From Bradyrhizobium sp. G127 (GTDB lineage Bacteria; Pseudomonadota; Alphaproteobacteria; Rhizobiales; Xanthobacteraceae): 64,000 nt of DNA. Each line of letters starts with the position of its first letter. Position 1 is the first letter of the stretch. The translations under genes were made by a program, and so were the position numbers. Location: positions 1,798,001 through 1,862,000 of the forward strand of contig NZ_JAKFGN010000001.1 of NCBI RefSeq assembly GCF_021502575.1, written 5' to 3'. Under the pieces are notes generated by a model, which saw only the letters and a list, made by a program, of their open reading frames with translations, made no database searches and was not told the origin of the DNA. Shown here one piece after another: positions 32,868 to 40,965 of this stretch.

Positions 32868-34883
32868 TCAGGCCGGTCGTTGAATCGCCGGTCCTTTTGC
32901 CTGCCACAACAATACCCCCAATCCGATCAGGACGCCGGGTACATAAGTATAAGAAATATCGCGACCAATCGCCGCTTCGATCAGTGCCTCGATCAGGCTC
33001 GGAAACACCAGCAGCAATCCCGACAGGGTTAACAGGCCGCGTTCGATCATGGAGGTTTGCCGCAGCACCCAGCCTTGCGCCGCCGCCGCCAGTGCCATCA
33101 GCCCGAGCGTGGTCTTGATACTGATTTCAACGATGTCGACCCACGAGCCGTTCTTCGGAATGTTCAACAACAGGCCGACGCCCTGTGGATCGAGCACGAA
33201 CACGAACGGCACCAGGAAGGCGGGCAGGGTGTATTTCCAGGATTGCAGCGTGGTCCTGTAGGGATCGCCGCCGGTGATGGCGGCGGCTGCGAACGGCGAC
33301 AGCGCCGTTGGCGGTGAGACTTCCGACAGCACCGCATAATAGAAAATGAACATGTGCGCGGCGTAGTCCGGCACGCCGAGCTTGATCAGCGCGGGTGCCG
33401 CGATCACGGCGCAGATGATGTAGGACGCCGTGACGGGGACGGCGAGGCCGATGATCCACACGATCAACGCGGTGTAGATCGCGGTCAGCAGCAGGCTGCC
33501 GCCCGCATAGGCAATCACGATTGAGGAGAACTTCAGGCCGAGGCCGGTCAGCGTGACGATGCCGACCACGATGCCGGCGGCGGCGCAGGTGGTGGCGGCG
33601 TTCAGTGCTCCGATGGAGCCATCGGCCAGCGCGCGCTTGAGTTTCGGCGGCATCAGCGCCGTGTCCTTGCGCAGGAAGCTCAGGACGAAGGTAGTGAGGA
33701 TCGCGTAGAACACCGACAGCGCGGGCGAGTAACCGATCACCATGAAGAAGACGACGGCGAGCAGCGAGATAAAATGAAAGCCGTAGCGCCTCGTCATCTG
33801 GCCGAGCGGCATCTCGGGCTTGAAGTTGACATCGCGAGCGCCGAATTTCTTGGCGTCCAGTTCAACCATGAACAGCAGCGACAGGTAGTAGAGACAGGTC
33901 GGGATCGTCGCCATCCAGATCACGTCGAGATAGCTGATCTTGAGGAACTCCGCGATCAGGAAGGCCGCGGCGCCGAGCACTGGCGGCGACAGGATCGCGC
34001 CGAGGCCGCCCGCGGCGAGCAGTCCGCCGGCCGCGTTCTTCTCGAAGCCCGCCTTCTTCATCATGGGATAGGCGACGGTGCCGATCATCACCGTCGTCGC
34101 CACACCCGAACCGGATGGGCCGCCCAGCAGAAACGACGACAGCACCACGGTGCGGCCGGCACTGTTCGGTTTTCCGCCCATCAGAGCCAGCGAGAAGTCG
34201 ATAAAGAATTTTCCCGCGCCGGACTGCTGCAGGAACGCGCCGAAGATCGTGAAAAGGATAATTAGCGTGGCGGACACATCGACCGCGACGCCGAAGATGC
34301 CCTCCAGCGTGATGAACAGATGGCCGACCAGCCGCGACAGGTCGTAGCCGCGATGGGTCCACGGTGCGGGCAGGTGAGGACCGAGCATCGCGTAGGCGAT
34401 GAAGAAAATAGCCACCACGGGCATAATGAGGCCGGTGGTGCGGCGCGTCGCCTCCAGCACGAGGACGATGAAGATGATGCCGACGACCACGTCCCAGCGG
34501 TCGGGCGTGGTGGCACGGTCGGTGAAGTCGTCGCCGCCCGACAGCGCGTAGGCGATGGTCGCAACGGCGAGAATGCAGGGAATGATGTCCCACCAGCGCA
34601 CGCGGTTGCGAAACCGCGCAGCCAGCGGAAACAGCAGGAAGGAGAGGACGAGGGTAAAAGCGACGTGGGTGTAGCGCAGTTCCTGCGTCGGCACGATCGC
34701 GTAGGCCGCGTAGAGATGAAACAGGCTCATCAGCACCGCGATGAACGTGACTGTCTGCCCCGTCAGGCCGCCGAGCCTGTTGGTTGCACCTTCGTCCGCT
34801 TCGATGAATTCTTCGGCTTTGCGCAAGGCCTCGTCGGAAATGACCATGGGGTCATCTCCCGGCGGCGTTTTGACCGTCGTCAT
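32868..34883 (-). CDS. TRAP transporter fused permease (DctQM, 4TM/12TM)
   Basis: A 671-residue fused small and large TRAP permease. The ATG at 34883 has GGGGGAG upstream; an upstream frame to 34952 is basic and not family-like. An N-terminal cytoplasmic segment of about 45 residues precedes the 4TM part. The 12TM part includes LGGPSGSGVATTVMIGTVAYPMM (often diagnostic of DctM), AAGGLLAAGGLGAILSPPVLG, and SEVSPPTALSPFAAAAITG. It is a Na+-coupled secondary importer that works with the TAXI protein downstream. Length is typical of fused TAXI-TRAP permeases. Confidence 0.93.
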   Translation of the reverse strand: MTTVKTPPGDDPMVISDEALRKAEEFIEADEGATNRLGGLTGQTVTFIAVLMSLFHLYAAYAIVPTQELRYTHVAFTLVLSFLLFPLAARFRNRVRWWDIIPCILAVATIAYALSGGDDFTDRATTPDRWDVVVGIIFIVLVLEATRRTTGLIMPVVAIFFIAYAMLGPHLPAPWTHRGYDLSRLVGHLFITLEGIFGVAVDVSATLIILFTIFGAFLQQSGAGKFFIDFSLALMGGKPNSAGRTVVLSSFLLGGPSGSGVATTVMIGTVAYPMMKKAGFEKNAAGGLLAAGGLGAILSPPVLGAAAFLIAEFLKISYLDVIWMATIPTCLYYLSLLFMVELDAKKFGARDVNFKPEMPLGQMTRRYGFHFISLLAVVFFMVIGYSPALSVFYAILTTFVLSFLRKDTALMPPKLKRALADGSIGALNAATTCAAAGIVVGIVTLTGLGLKFSSIVIAYAGGSLLLTAIYTALIVWIIGLAVPVTASYIICAVIAAPALIKLGVPDYAAHMFIFYYAVLSEVSPPTALSPFAAAAITGGDPYRTTLQSWKYTLPAFLVPFVFVLDPQGVGLLLNIPKNGSWVDIVEISIKTTLGLMALAAAAQGWVLRQTSMIERGLLTLSGLLLVFPSLIEALIEAAIGRDISYTYVPGVLIGLGVLLWQAKGPAIQRPA

Positions 34884-35192
34884 TCCGTCTCCCCCGTGAC
34901 CCTGTTTTCGCTTGCGGGTCCTTGCGGCCTTCCTGTTTTGCGCAGGGGCCATTCGTTGCCGCGCATTGAGGCGGGTTTGATCGAATTAGGCAAGGCTTCG
35001 TTAGATGTAGAACTGAGGAGATCAACATAGGGCAGGGTGGGAGGCCGCGGGACCGAGGCCCGAACAGGAGCGTTCGGGACACGCTTGCGCGGCCGTAGAA
35101 TGGCGCGCGAGCCGGCAAATATGGCTAAATTTGGCACCGCGTTGCAGCAATTCCATTTGACTTGGATCAAAGTGAGTGCTTACTCACGAGCG
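34884..35192. promoter_or_regulatory. Divergent region between TRAP operon and tetR-RND operon
   Basis: A 309-bp gap without a supportable gene. The right end carries the inverted repeat listed separately and a possible -35 box TTGACT at 35157-35162. The left part should contain the TRAP promoter, not recognised by eye. Confidence 0.4.
35172..35187. promoter_or_regulatory. Putative TetR operator GTGAGT-N4-ACTCAC
   Basis: A perfect 6-bp inverted repeat, GTGAGT at 35172-35177 and ACTCAC at 35182-35187, lies 5 bp before the tetR start codon and 10 bp after a TTGACT that could be a -35 box. TGAGT...ACTCA arms are common in operators of TetR/AcrR-type efflux regulators. The position would let the repressor block both transcription and ribosome entry. 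Confidence 0.65.
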
Positions 35193-35894
35193 ATGAGCAC
35201 CCTGAGACTCACTAGCGACCTTCGCCGGGAACAGATCCTGGAGGCGGCAAAGCGGTGCTTTGCGCTGTACGGCTATGCCGGAACCACGACGAAAAGCGTC
35301 GCGCAAGCCGCCGGGATTTCGGAGGGGCTGCTGTTCAAGCATTTCTCCACGAAGGCCGCGCTGTACGCCGAGATTCTCTCGGAAGCCTGCGAGGCCGATC
35401 CGGAACTGCTGCGGCTGCGCGAACTGAAGCCGTCCACGGAAACGCTCGTCATTCTGATTCGCGAGATGGTGTCGCATTTCATGCACGCCACCGAGGCGCC
35501 GGATCAGGAAGACGCCCAGCGCATCCGGCTGATCATATCGAGCCAACTGACCGACGGCGATTTTGCGCGGCTGTTGTATGACAAGATCGGCGACCTGATC
35601 GGACCCATTTTCAAGGCATCGCTGGAGCGCGCGGTTGCAGCGGGTGACGCTATGCCGGTCGAAGGCGAACCGCTGAACCTGTTCTGGTTTTCTCATCAGG
35701 TTGTTCACATGATCGCCCTGACGATGCTTCCAGCCAAGCCTTCGTTAAGCTATCCCAACGCCCCCGATTTCGAACGCCAGATCTGCCAATTCATCCTTCG
35801 CGGGATCGGAGTGACGGACCGGGCAATCGCCTCATATTTGGATGCCGCGCCGCCGCTCTTCGAAGCGTCGGTCCGGATTGCGGAAAGTGCATAA
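35193..35894 (+). CDS. TetR-family repressor of the adjoining RND efflux operon
   Basis: A 233-residue regulator. The start at 35193 (MSTLRLTSDLRREQILEAA) fits the family; upstream codons run through the operator and are not coding. The DNA-binding domain is ILEAAKRCFALYGYAGTTTKSVAQAAGIS plus EGLLFKHFSTKAALY. The C-terminal domain (residues about 75-230) is helical and variable, as expected for ligand sensing. The gene ends one base before the adaptor start, so regulator, adaptor and pump are a single transcription unit under the regulator's own operator. Confidence 0.9.
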   Translation: MSTLRLTSDLRREQILEAAKRCFALYGYAGTTTKSVAQAAGISEGLLFKHFSTKAALYAEILSEACEADPELLRLRELKPSTETLVILIREMVSHFMHATEAPDQEDAQRIRLIISSQLTDGDFARLLYDKIGDLIGPIFKASLERAVAAGDAMPVEGEPLNLFWFSHQVVHMIALTMLPAKPSLSYPNAPDFERQICQFILRGIGVTDRAIASYLDAAPPLFEASVRIAESA

Positions 35895-35895
35895 C

Positions 35896-37089
35896 ATGGA
35901 CGCCAAAAGCTCGCCCTCCCATCAAAACCCGCCGCCGAGCGAAAAGACGCAGCACAAGCCGATCCGCATGCGGCGCTGGATGATCATCATCGGCGGCGCA
36001 TTGGTGCTGCTGGTCGGCATCATCTGGGGTTTCAACACCTTCCGCAATCATATGATCGCGCAGTTCTTCAAGAACAACAAACCGCCTCCGACCGTCGTGG
36101 CCGTCGCCGAAGCGAAGTCGGAAGTGCTGCCGAACCTGCTCACCGGCGTCGGCGATCTCGCCGCCGTGCATCAGGTCAACGTCACGACCGACGTCAACGG
36201 CCGCGTCACCGAGATTCTGTTCACGCCGGGCGCGAAGGTGAAGGCGGGCGATCCGCTGCTGCAAATCTTCGATGCGCCGGACCAGAGCGATCTGGCAAGC
36301 TACAAGGCGCAGACGCTGGCGGCCTCGCTTGCGCTGGACCGCGCCAAGACGCTGCTCGCCAAGTCGTTCGGCCCACAGGCAACCGTCGATCAGGCGCAGG
36401 CAGCCTACGATCAGGCCAACGCCGCGGTGGCAAAGACCGAAGCCATCATTTCGCAGAAGCGGATCAAGGCGCCGTTCGACGGCGAACTCGGCGTGCGTCT
36501 CGTTGAGCTTGGACAATATCTGAGCGCAGGCACCCAGATCGTCTCGCTGACCGATCTGTCGCAGCTCTATCTGAACTTCACCGCGACCGAAAAGGATCGC
36601 TCGGTTCTCAATGTCGGCCAGACCGTCCGCATCGTCGTGGACGCTTATCCGGGCCGCACCTTCGAGGGCAAGATCACCACCATCGAGCCGCAGATCAGCG
36701 CCGACACCCGCAACGTGCGGATACAGGCAACGCTCGCGAACCCCGACCGGATCTTGCAGCCGGGCATGTTCGCCTCGACGACGGTGGAACTGCCGCCGAA
36801 GCCGGCGGTGATCACCGTGCCGGAGACGGCCGTCGACTACACGCTCTACGGTGATTCCGTCTGGCTGATCACGGAGACGAAGGATGCCGATGGCAAGACC
36901 TCGCTGAAGACCGATCGGACTTTCGTAAAGACCGGTTCGCGCGTTCACGGTCGTGTCGTGATTTCGAGCGGTCTTAAGGCCGGCGACAAGGTTGTCGCCG
37001 TCGGGCAGCTCAAACTTCAATCCGGTTCGGCTGTCGCGATCTCGTCCGATCCGCCGCCCCCGATTCCCGCGCAGCCGCCGCGCAACTGA
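35896..37089 (+). CDS. RND efflux periplasmic adaptor (MFP)
   Basis: A 397-residue adaptor. The ATG at 35896 follows the tetR stop by one base, with GGAAAG upstream. A proline-rich cytoplasmic tail is followed by a membrane anchor (MIIIGGALVLLVGIIWGF). The lipoyl halves are NVTTDVNGRVTEILFTPGAKV and IKAPFDGELGVRLVELGQYL; between them is a short helical hairpin. The beta-barrel segment is YLNFTATEKDRSVLNVGQ. The C-terminus is again proline-rich (DPPPPIPAQPPRN). It belongs to the MexH/MdtA-like group and is distinct from the adaptor at 1291. Confidence 0.93.
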   Translation: MDAKSSPSHQNPPPSEKTQHKPIRMRRWMIIIGGALVLLVGIIWGFNTFRNHMIAQFFKNNKPPPTVVAVAEAKSEVLPNLLTGVGDLAAVHQVNVTTDVNGRVTEILFTPGAKVKAGDPLLQIFDAPDQSDLASYKAQTLAASLALDRAKTLLAKSFGPQATVDQAQAAYDQANAAVAKTEAIISQKRIKAPFDGELGVRLVELGQYLSAGTQIVSLTDLSQLYLNFTATEKDRSVLNVGQTVRIVVDAYPGRTFEGKITTIEPQISADTRNVRIQATLANPDRILQPGMFASTTVELPPKPAVITVPETAVDYTLYGDSVWLITETKDADGKTSLKTDRTFVKTGSRVHGRVVISSGLKAGDKVVAVGQLKLQSGSAVAISSDPPPPIPAQPPRN

Positions 37090-37110
37090 TCTCTTAACGG
37101 AGCGCCGCTC

Positions 37111-40100
37111 ATGGCCTTCACCGATATCTTCATCAAGCGGCCGGTGCTGTCGCTTGTCGTCAGCCTGCTGATCCTGCTGATCGGGTTCAAGGCTGCGACG
37201 AGCCTCGGCATTCGTCAATATCCGAAGCTGTCCAATACGGTCGTTACGATCACGACGTCGTATCCGGGCGCGTCGCCGGATCTGATGCAGGGCTTCATCA
37301 CCCAGCCGCTCGAGCAGGCGGTGGCGTCGGCGGAAGGCGTCGACTACATCACGTCATCGTCGGTGCAGGGCACCAGCACGATCTCGGTTTATATCAAGCT
37401 CAACGTCGATCCCAATTCGGCGCTGACCGAAGTCAGCTCGAAGGTCAGTTCGGTCAGGTATTTGATCCCCAGGGAATCCAACGACCCGGTCATCACGAAA
37501 TCGACCGGCCAGACCACGGCCGTGATGTATCTCGGCTTCGCCAGCGACGAACTCAGCGGCCCCCAGATTTCGGACTACCTCGCGCGCGTGATCCAGCCGA
37601 TCCTGTCGACGGTGGACGGTGTTGCGTCCGCCGACATTCTCGGTGCGCAGACGCTCGCCACCCGTATCTGGCTCGATCCGGCCCGCATGGCGGGCAGGAA
37701 CGTGTCGCCCGACGATGTCGCGGCGGCGATCCGCGCCAACAACTTTCAGGCCGCCGCCGGTCAGACCAAGGGCTACCTCATCGTCTCCAACGTGACGACG
37801 AATACAGATCTGCGGAGCATCGATCAGTTCAAGCGCATGACGGTGAAGGCCAAGGATGGCGGCTTCGTCAGGCTCGAGGACATCGCGACCGTTGAGCTTG
37901 GCGCGCAGAGCACCGATTCCAGCGTGTCCCTCAGCGGTCAGCAGGCGATCTTCATCGGTGTGCAGTCGACGCCGCAGGGCAACCCGCTGAATATCGTCAA
38001 GGGTGTGCGCGCGCTGTTCCCGGAAATCGAGCGCAATCTCCCCCCGTCGCTGAAAATGCGGGTGGCCTATGATTCGACCAAGTTCATCCAATCGTCCATC
38101 GATGAGGTTCGCAACACCCTGATCGAGGCGGTGATCATCGTTGTCGTAGTGATCTTCCTGTTCCTGGCCTCGGTCCGGTCGGTGGTCATTCCCGTCGTTA
38201 CCATTCCGTTGTCGTTGGTCGGCGCCTGCATCCTGATGCTGGCAATGGGCTTCACGCTCAACCTGCTGACGCTGCTGGCGATGGTGCTCGCCATCGGCCT
38301 TGTGGTCGACGACGCCATCGTGGTGGTGGAGAACATTCACCGGCATCTGGAGGAGGGGAAATCTCCGGTCGAGGCCTCGCTGATCGGCGCGCGGGAAATC
38401 GTCGGTCCCGTCATTTCCATGACCATCACGCTCGCAGCCGTCTACGCGCCGATCGGATTCCTCGGCGGGTTGACGGGTGCGCTATTCCGCGAATTCGCGT
38501 TCACGCTGGCGGGATCGGTGATCATTTCGGGCGTCGTTGCTTTGACGCTGTCGCCGATGATGTGCTCGGTGCTGCTCAAGAGCGGCAGCGAGCATGGGCG
38601 GTTTGCCAAGATCGTCGACAACGTCTTCGGTAAGGTGACCGACTGGTACGGCCGCAAGCTCGACCGCTCTCTGGACTATCGGCCGATCACCGGTATCTTC
38701 GCCGTGACGATCCTGTTCCTGGTGGGCTTTATGTATATGCACACCAACAAGGAACTCGCGCCCGAAGAGGATCAGGGCATTCTGTTCTCGGTGACGAAGG
38801 CGCCGCAATACGCCAACATCGACTACAGCAACTTCTACGGCACCAAGCTCGACAATGCATTCGCGAGTTTTCCGGAAACTGATCTGCGCTTCATCATCAA
38901 TGGCACCAATGGGCCGGCCAACGGCATCGCCGGTATGATCCTGAAGCCTTGGGATGAGCGCAAGCGATCGTCGCTTGCATTGAAACCGCTGGTGCAGAAC
39001 GAGTTGAGCAAGATCGAGGGCGTGAATGCGTTTGCGTTCAACCTTCCGCCGTTGCCGGGCGGGCCGGGCGGCCTGCCGATCCAGATGGTGATCAGCACCA
39101 CGAGCGGATTCCAGGCTGTGTTCGAGCAGATGGATAAACTCAAGAAGGCGGCTCGCGACAGCGGCCTCTTCATCGTGGCGGATAGCGACCTTGCGTTCAA
39201 TCAGCCGGTGGTCCGCGTCAGCATCGACCGCTCGAAGGCCAACGATCTTGGCATCAACATGGCTGCGGTCGGCAACACGCTGTCGACGCTGCTGGGCGGC
39301 AACTATGTCAACCGCTTCAATCTGGAAGGCCGTTCCTACCAGGTGATTCCGCAGGTGCCGCGCGGTCTGCGGCTGTCGCCGGAAGCGCTGGAGAAATATT
39401 ACGTGGCGACGACGGGCGGCCGGCAGGTCCCGCTTTCGACCATCGTGACCATCGAGACGATGACCAACCCGAACGCGTTGACGCATTTCAATCAGCTCAA
39501 CTCTGCCACGTTCCAGGCAGTGCCGATGCCGGGCGTGACGGTGGGCAGGGCGGTCGAGTTTCTTGAGGAGCAGGCCAAGCAACTGCCTGCAGGGTTCAGC
39601 CGCGACTATCTCGCGGACTCCCGGCAGTACGTGCAGGAAGGCAATCAGCTCGCGGTGACCTTCGTGTTCGCGCTCATCATCATCTTCCTGGTGCTTGCCG
39701 CGCAGTTCGAAAGTCTTCGCGATCCGCTGGTCATCCTGATCTCGGTGCCGATGGCGATCTCGGGTGCGTTGATCCCGCTCTTCTTCGGATTGGCGACGAT
39801 CAATATTTATACCCAGGTCGGCCTGGTGACGCTGATCGGTCTCATCAGCAAGCACGGCATCCTGATGGTGGAGTTCGCCAACGAACTCCAGTTGAAGGAA
39901 GGTCTGGATCGCAGGGCCGCGATCGAGCACGCCGCGCGCGTCCGGTTGCGTCCGATCCTGATGACGACTGCGGCGATGGTCGCTGGCCTCTTGCCGCTGC
40001 TCACCGCCAGCGGCGCCGGCGCAGCAAGCCGCTTCTCCATCGGCATCGTGGTCGTTGCCGGCATGTCGATCGGCACGCTGTTCACGCTGTTCGTGCTGCC

Positions 40101-40194
40101 AGCGGTTTACACCGCAATCGCGACCGACCACCGCGCGGCGGCGGGCTCCGACCGCGCCAAGGACATCGAGAAGTATGAACTTAGCCTGACGTAA
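37111..40194 (+). CDS. RND efflux inner-membrane pump (HAE1 family)
   Basis: A full-length 1027-residue proton-driven exporter. It begins MAFTDIFIKRPVLSLVVSLL. Membrane helix 4 carries the proton-relay aspartates in AIGLVVDDAIVVVENIH, and helix 10 holds the partner lysine in LIGLISKHGILMVEFANE. The two periplasmic porter/docking repeats are both complete. It follows its adaptor by 21 bp. No outer-membrane channel gene is adjacent, so a TolC-like protein from elsewhere must be used. The family resembles MexI/MexK-type pumps; substrates are unknown. Confidence 0.95.
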   Translation: MAFTDIFIKRPVLSLVVSLLILLIGFKAATSLGIRQYPKLSNTVVTITTSYPGASPDLMQGFITQPLEQAVASAEGVDYITSSSVQGTSTISVYIKLNVDPNSALTEVSSKVSSVRYLIPRESNDPVITKSTGQTTAVMYLGFASDELSGPQISDYLARVIQPILSTVDGVASADILGAQTLATRIWLDPARMAGRNVSPDDVAAAIRANNFQAAAGQTKGYLIVSNVTTNTDLRSIDQFKRMTVKAKDGGFVRLEDIATVELGAQSTDSSVSLSGQQAIFIGVQSTPQGNPLNIVKGVRALFPEIERNLPPSLKMRVAYDSTKFIQSSIDEVRNTLIEAVIIVVVVIFLFLASVRSVVIPVVTIPLSLVGACILMLAMGFTLNLLTLLAMVLAIGLVVDDAIVVVENIHRHLEEGKSPVEASLIGAREIVGPVISMTITLAAVYAPIGFLGGLTGALFREFAFTLAGSVIISGVVALTLSPMMCSVLLKSGSEHGRFAKIVDNVFGKVTDWYGRKLDRSLDYRPITGIFAVTILFLVGFMYMHTNKELAPEEDQGILFSVTKAPQYANIDYSNFYGTKLDNAFASFPETDLRFIINGTNGPANGIAGMILKPWDERKRSSLALKPLVQNELSKIEGVNAFAFNLPPLPGGPGGLPIQMVISTTSGFQAVFEQMDKLKKAARDSGLFIVADSDLAFNQPVVRVSIDRSKANDLGINMAAVGNTLSTLLGGNYVNRFNLEGRSYQVIPQVPRGLRLSPEALEKYYVATTGGRQVPLSTIVTIETMTNPNALTHFNQLNSATFQAVPMPGVTVGRAVEFLEEQAKQLPAGFSRDYLADSRQYVQEGNQLAVTFVFALIIIFLVLAAQFESLRDPLVILISVPMAISGALIPLFFGLATINIYTQVGLVTLIGLISKHGILMVEFANELQLKEGLDRRAAIEHAARVRLRPILMTTAAMVAGLLPLLTASGAGAASRFSIGIVVVAGMSIGTLFTLFVLPAVYTAIATDHRAAAGSDRAKDIEKYELSLT

Positions 40195-40219
40195 GGTTGT
40201 TACATCGAGAGATGTCGTT

Positions 40220-40242
40220 ATGGCCGGGCTTGTCCCGGCCAT
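40220..40242 (+). terminator. ATGGCCGGG hairpin after RND operon
   Basis: A perfect 9-bp stem ATGGCCGGG/CCCGGCCAT with loop CTTGT, 25 bp after the pump stop, followed by cttcgttt. It could end the RND transcript. The same stem occurs at 31816, so it is also a repeat unit. Confidence 0.55.
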
Positions 40243-40311
40243 CTTCGTTTGAGCGGCCGGCCGTCTACGCATTGTACGCCCCATTGGCCAGCGTGTATGA
40301 TCGCCGCGATC

Positions 40312-40965
40312 ATGCTGACCGTACGCGATCTCGCCAAATCCTACCGGACGTCGGAAGAGCAGCTTGCGGTTTTGCGAGGCGTCGACCTGACGCTGGCCGC
40401 GGGCGAGAGCGTGGCGCTCACCGGTGAATCCGGCAGCGGCAAGAGCACGCTGCTGCATCTGATCGCAGGACTCGACAAGGCCGACGCCGGCGAAATCTGG
40501 CTCGACGGCACGCAGGTGTCCGGCCTGTCCGACAGCGCGCGCGCGGCGGTGCGGCGCGACCGGCTCGGGCTTGTATTCCAGCAGTTCAATCTCATTCCCA
40601 GCTTGCAGGTCGGTGACAATCTCGCGTTTCAGGCGCGGATCGCAGGCCGTTACGATGCCGCCTGGCAGGACGAATTGATTGCGCGGCTTGGACTGGCTGC
40701 GCTGCTCGACCGTTATCCCGAACAGTTGTCTGGCGGCCAGCAGCAACGCGTCGCCATCGGGCGGGCGCTGGCGATCAAGCCGCTGCTGCTTCTCGCGGAC
40801 GAGCCGACGGGAAATCTCGACGAAGCCACCGCCGACGATGTGTTGTCGCTGGCCCGCGATCTGGTCGCGCGCACCGGCTGTGGCTTCCTGATGGTGACGC
40901 ACAGCGAGCGGCTGGCTGCGACGCTCGATCGGCAAGTGCATCTCCATGCGGGGCGGATCACATGA
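40312..40965 (+). CDS. ABC transporter ATP-binding protein (LolD/MacB type)
   Basis: A 217-residue ATPase. It has Walker A GESGSGKST, Q-loop LVFQQFNLIPSLQV, signature LSGGQQQRVAIGRAL, Walker B LLLLADEPTGNLD and H-loop MVTHSERLA. The start MLTVRDLAKSY at 40312 is preferred by homology; ATG at 40297 is a close alternative, and neither has a good ribosome site. It overlaps the permease gene by ATGA. With the FtsX-type permease it should form an exporter or lipoprotein-handling machine in the inner membrane, not a binding-protein-dependent importer. Confidence 0.92.
   Translation: MLTVRDLAKSYRTSEEQLAVLRGVDLTLAAGESVALTGESGSGKSTLLHLIAGLDKADAGEIWLDGTQVSGLSDSARAAVRRDRLGLVFQQFNLIPSLQVGDNLAFQARIAGRYDAAWQDELIARLGLAALLDRYPEQLSGGQQQRVAIGRALAIKPLLLLADEPTGNLDEATADDVLSLARDLVARTGCGFLMVTHSERLAATLDRQVHLHAGRIT

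Noticed and set aside
35791-37218. A 475-codon open frame on the - strand
   Set aside because: Antisense to the second RND adaptor; low-complexity Arg/Asp/Gly composition.
38482-40947. An 821-codon open frame on the - strand
   Set aside because: It lies opposite the RND pump and ABC ATPase genes; composition is Arg/His/Gln-rich, typical of the antisense of GC-rich coding DNA.
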